A stretch of 64,000 nucleotides of DNA from Porites lobata (Eukaryota; Cnidaria; Anthozoa; Scleractinia; Poritidae). Shown piece by piece: positions 63,160 to 64,000 of this stretch. How positions within the stretch are numbered: the stretch's first letter is position 1; every line of letters starts with the position of its first letter. The stretch covers positions 3,129,001 to 3,193,000 of the forward strand of contig CALNXK010000033.1 of the NCBI GenBank assembly GCA_942486035.1, read 5' to 3'. A program made the translations under genes and the position numbers. The notes beneath the pieces are model-generated. The model was not told the origin of the DNA. It searched no databases and saw only the letters and a list, made by a program, of their open reading frames with translations.

Positions 63160-64000
63160 ACTCCAAACACGACTTCCGAGCATAAACTCCAAACAAGCAT
63201 AAACTCCGCATGAACTCCAAACAACACTTCCGGCATATATTTTCAGATCTAAGGGACCGGACATTATTTATCGCCTGGTTGGGTGGGGGGAGAGAGGAGG
63301 GGCTAAACAAGGTAAAATTTAGCCAATCCTCCCTTTGAATGTCACTTCATTGAAGTGATCCCACCTAATAACTTTTGATGACTCTCGCGATCACCCCCGC
63401 CCCCATGTCTTCATTTACCAAGCAAATTTACGTGTTCCCCTTCTCTGAATCCTTCCAAAGTTTTCAGCGATCCCCCCCTTTTGGGTCCTCAGTTACGACT
63501 GATCCCTCCTAAAAATCCTCCGCCCCCAAGGCGATAAATAATGACCGGTCCCTAAGCGCAGCGGTCGATACGTTCGACTACCGCATTTTACTGATTATAT
63601 CTCCATAAAAAGACTGCTGGAGGCACAAGACTAGTTCACGTCATACGTCAGTGGTTGAAAGTGAGTGTCTGTCTCTGCATCTTCTCCAAAAGCTTCCAGT
63701 TTGAATGAGGCATTCTTTAAGGATTTCGCCATGGACCACTGTCAATTGCTTCGCCGACCACACCTCAGTTTTATTTGATTTAAACCAGAACCGTGGATAC
63801 AGTACGAGACAACAACAACAAATGACAAAAACTCTTCAGTTTACTGAGCTGTTGATAGTATTCCAGCATGTTATTTTTTTTATCACTTTGCCATTTGGCT
63901 GAACACAGTTTTGCGGGCGGTCAGCGATAACTCGCGGGCCGGCGCGTTTGTTAAATTAGACAAACAAACATGGCGGCGAAAAAGCAATGGTACACAGAAG
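63160..64000. other. Downstream flank of G5 to the window end
   Basis: CATGAACTCCAAAC and CATAAACTCC units repeat from 63150 to 63225. A segment at about 63280-63545 is rich in C and G runs. No gene is supported, though another globin may lie beyond the window. Confidence 0.5.

Overview
The window is nuclear DNA from an animal, most likely an anthozoan cnidarian such as a stony coral. Evidence: genes are split by GT-AG introns at positions and phases known from other animals; the DNA is AT-rich and full of short foldback DNA transposons (MITEs); and it carries a cluster of globin-X-like globins. The phylum is an inference from this combination; no rRNA or mitochondrial marker is present.

Layout. 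(1) 3068-10736, minus: a complete five-exon gene for an alpha-type nicotinic-acetylcholine-receptor-like subunit (517 aa), in which the 45-bp exon 3 is present twice. (2) 12680-18152, plus: an eight-exon gene (303 aa) resembling human C7orf57; its introns hold several different MITEs. Genes 1 and 2 are head to head. (3) 20451-26805, minus: a complete eight-exon NEK2 kinase gene (417 aa) with a KEN box, tail to tail with gene 2. (4) 31386-63159: five globin genes in a loose cluster, called G1 to G5 here: G1 (+, 31386-35067), G2 (-, 36683-39263), G3 (-, 48373-53051), G4 (+, 55515-60554) and G5 (+, 61756-63159). All five share three coding exons, a middle exon of exactly 226 bp, an upstream intron of phase 2 and a downstream intron of phase 0, and a protein starting MGC. 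MGC is a likely myristoylation plus palmitoylation signal, which would place these globins on membranes. G1 and G2 form one subfamily and G3 to G5 another. A broken copy of exon 2 lies in intron 2 of G4.

The most unusual signals lie outside the protein-coding genes. A sequence at 35352-35425 can fold as a full type I hammerhead ribozyme, with all core nucleotides and a GUC cleavage site. It sits between the stop codon of G1 and its first downstream AATAAA, so it may lie in that gene's 3' UTR. A second hammerhead-like motif at 42868-42933 has the very short palindromic stem III known from Penelope-like elements and retrozymes.

The rest is intergenic or intronic DNA with MITEs, one 5'-truncated LINE, a probable SINE piece and microsatellites. 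No CRISPR array, rRNA or intact tRNA was found. Exon limits were read by eye from reading frame, splice signals and comparison among paralogues, without transcript data; first exons and UTRs are the least certain parts.
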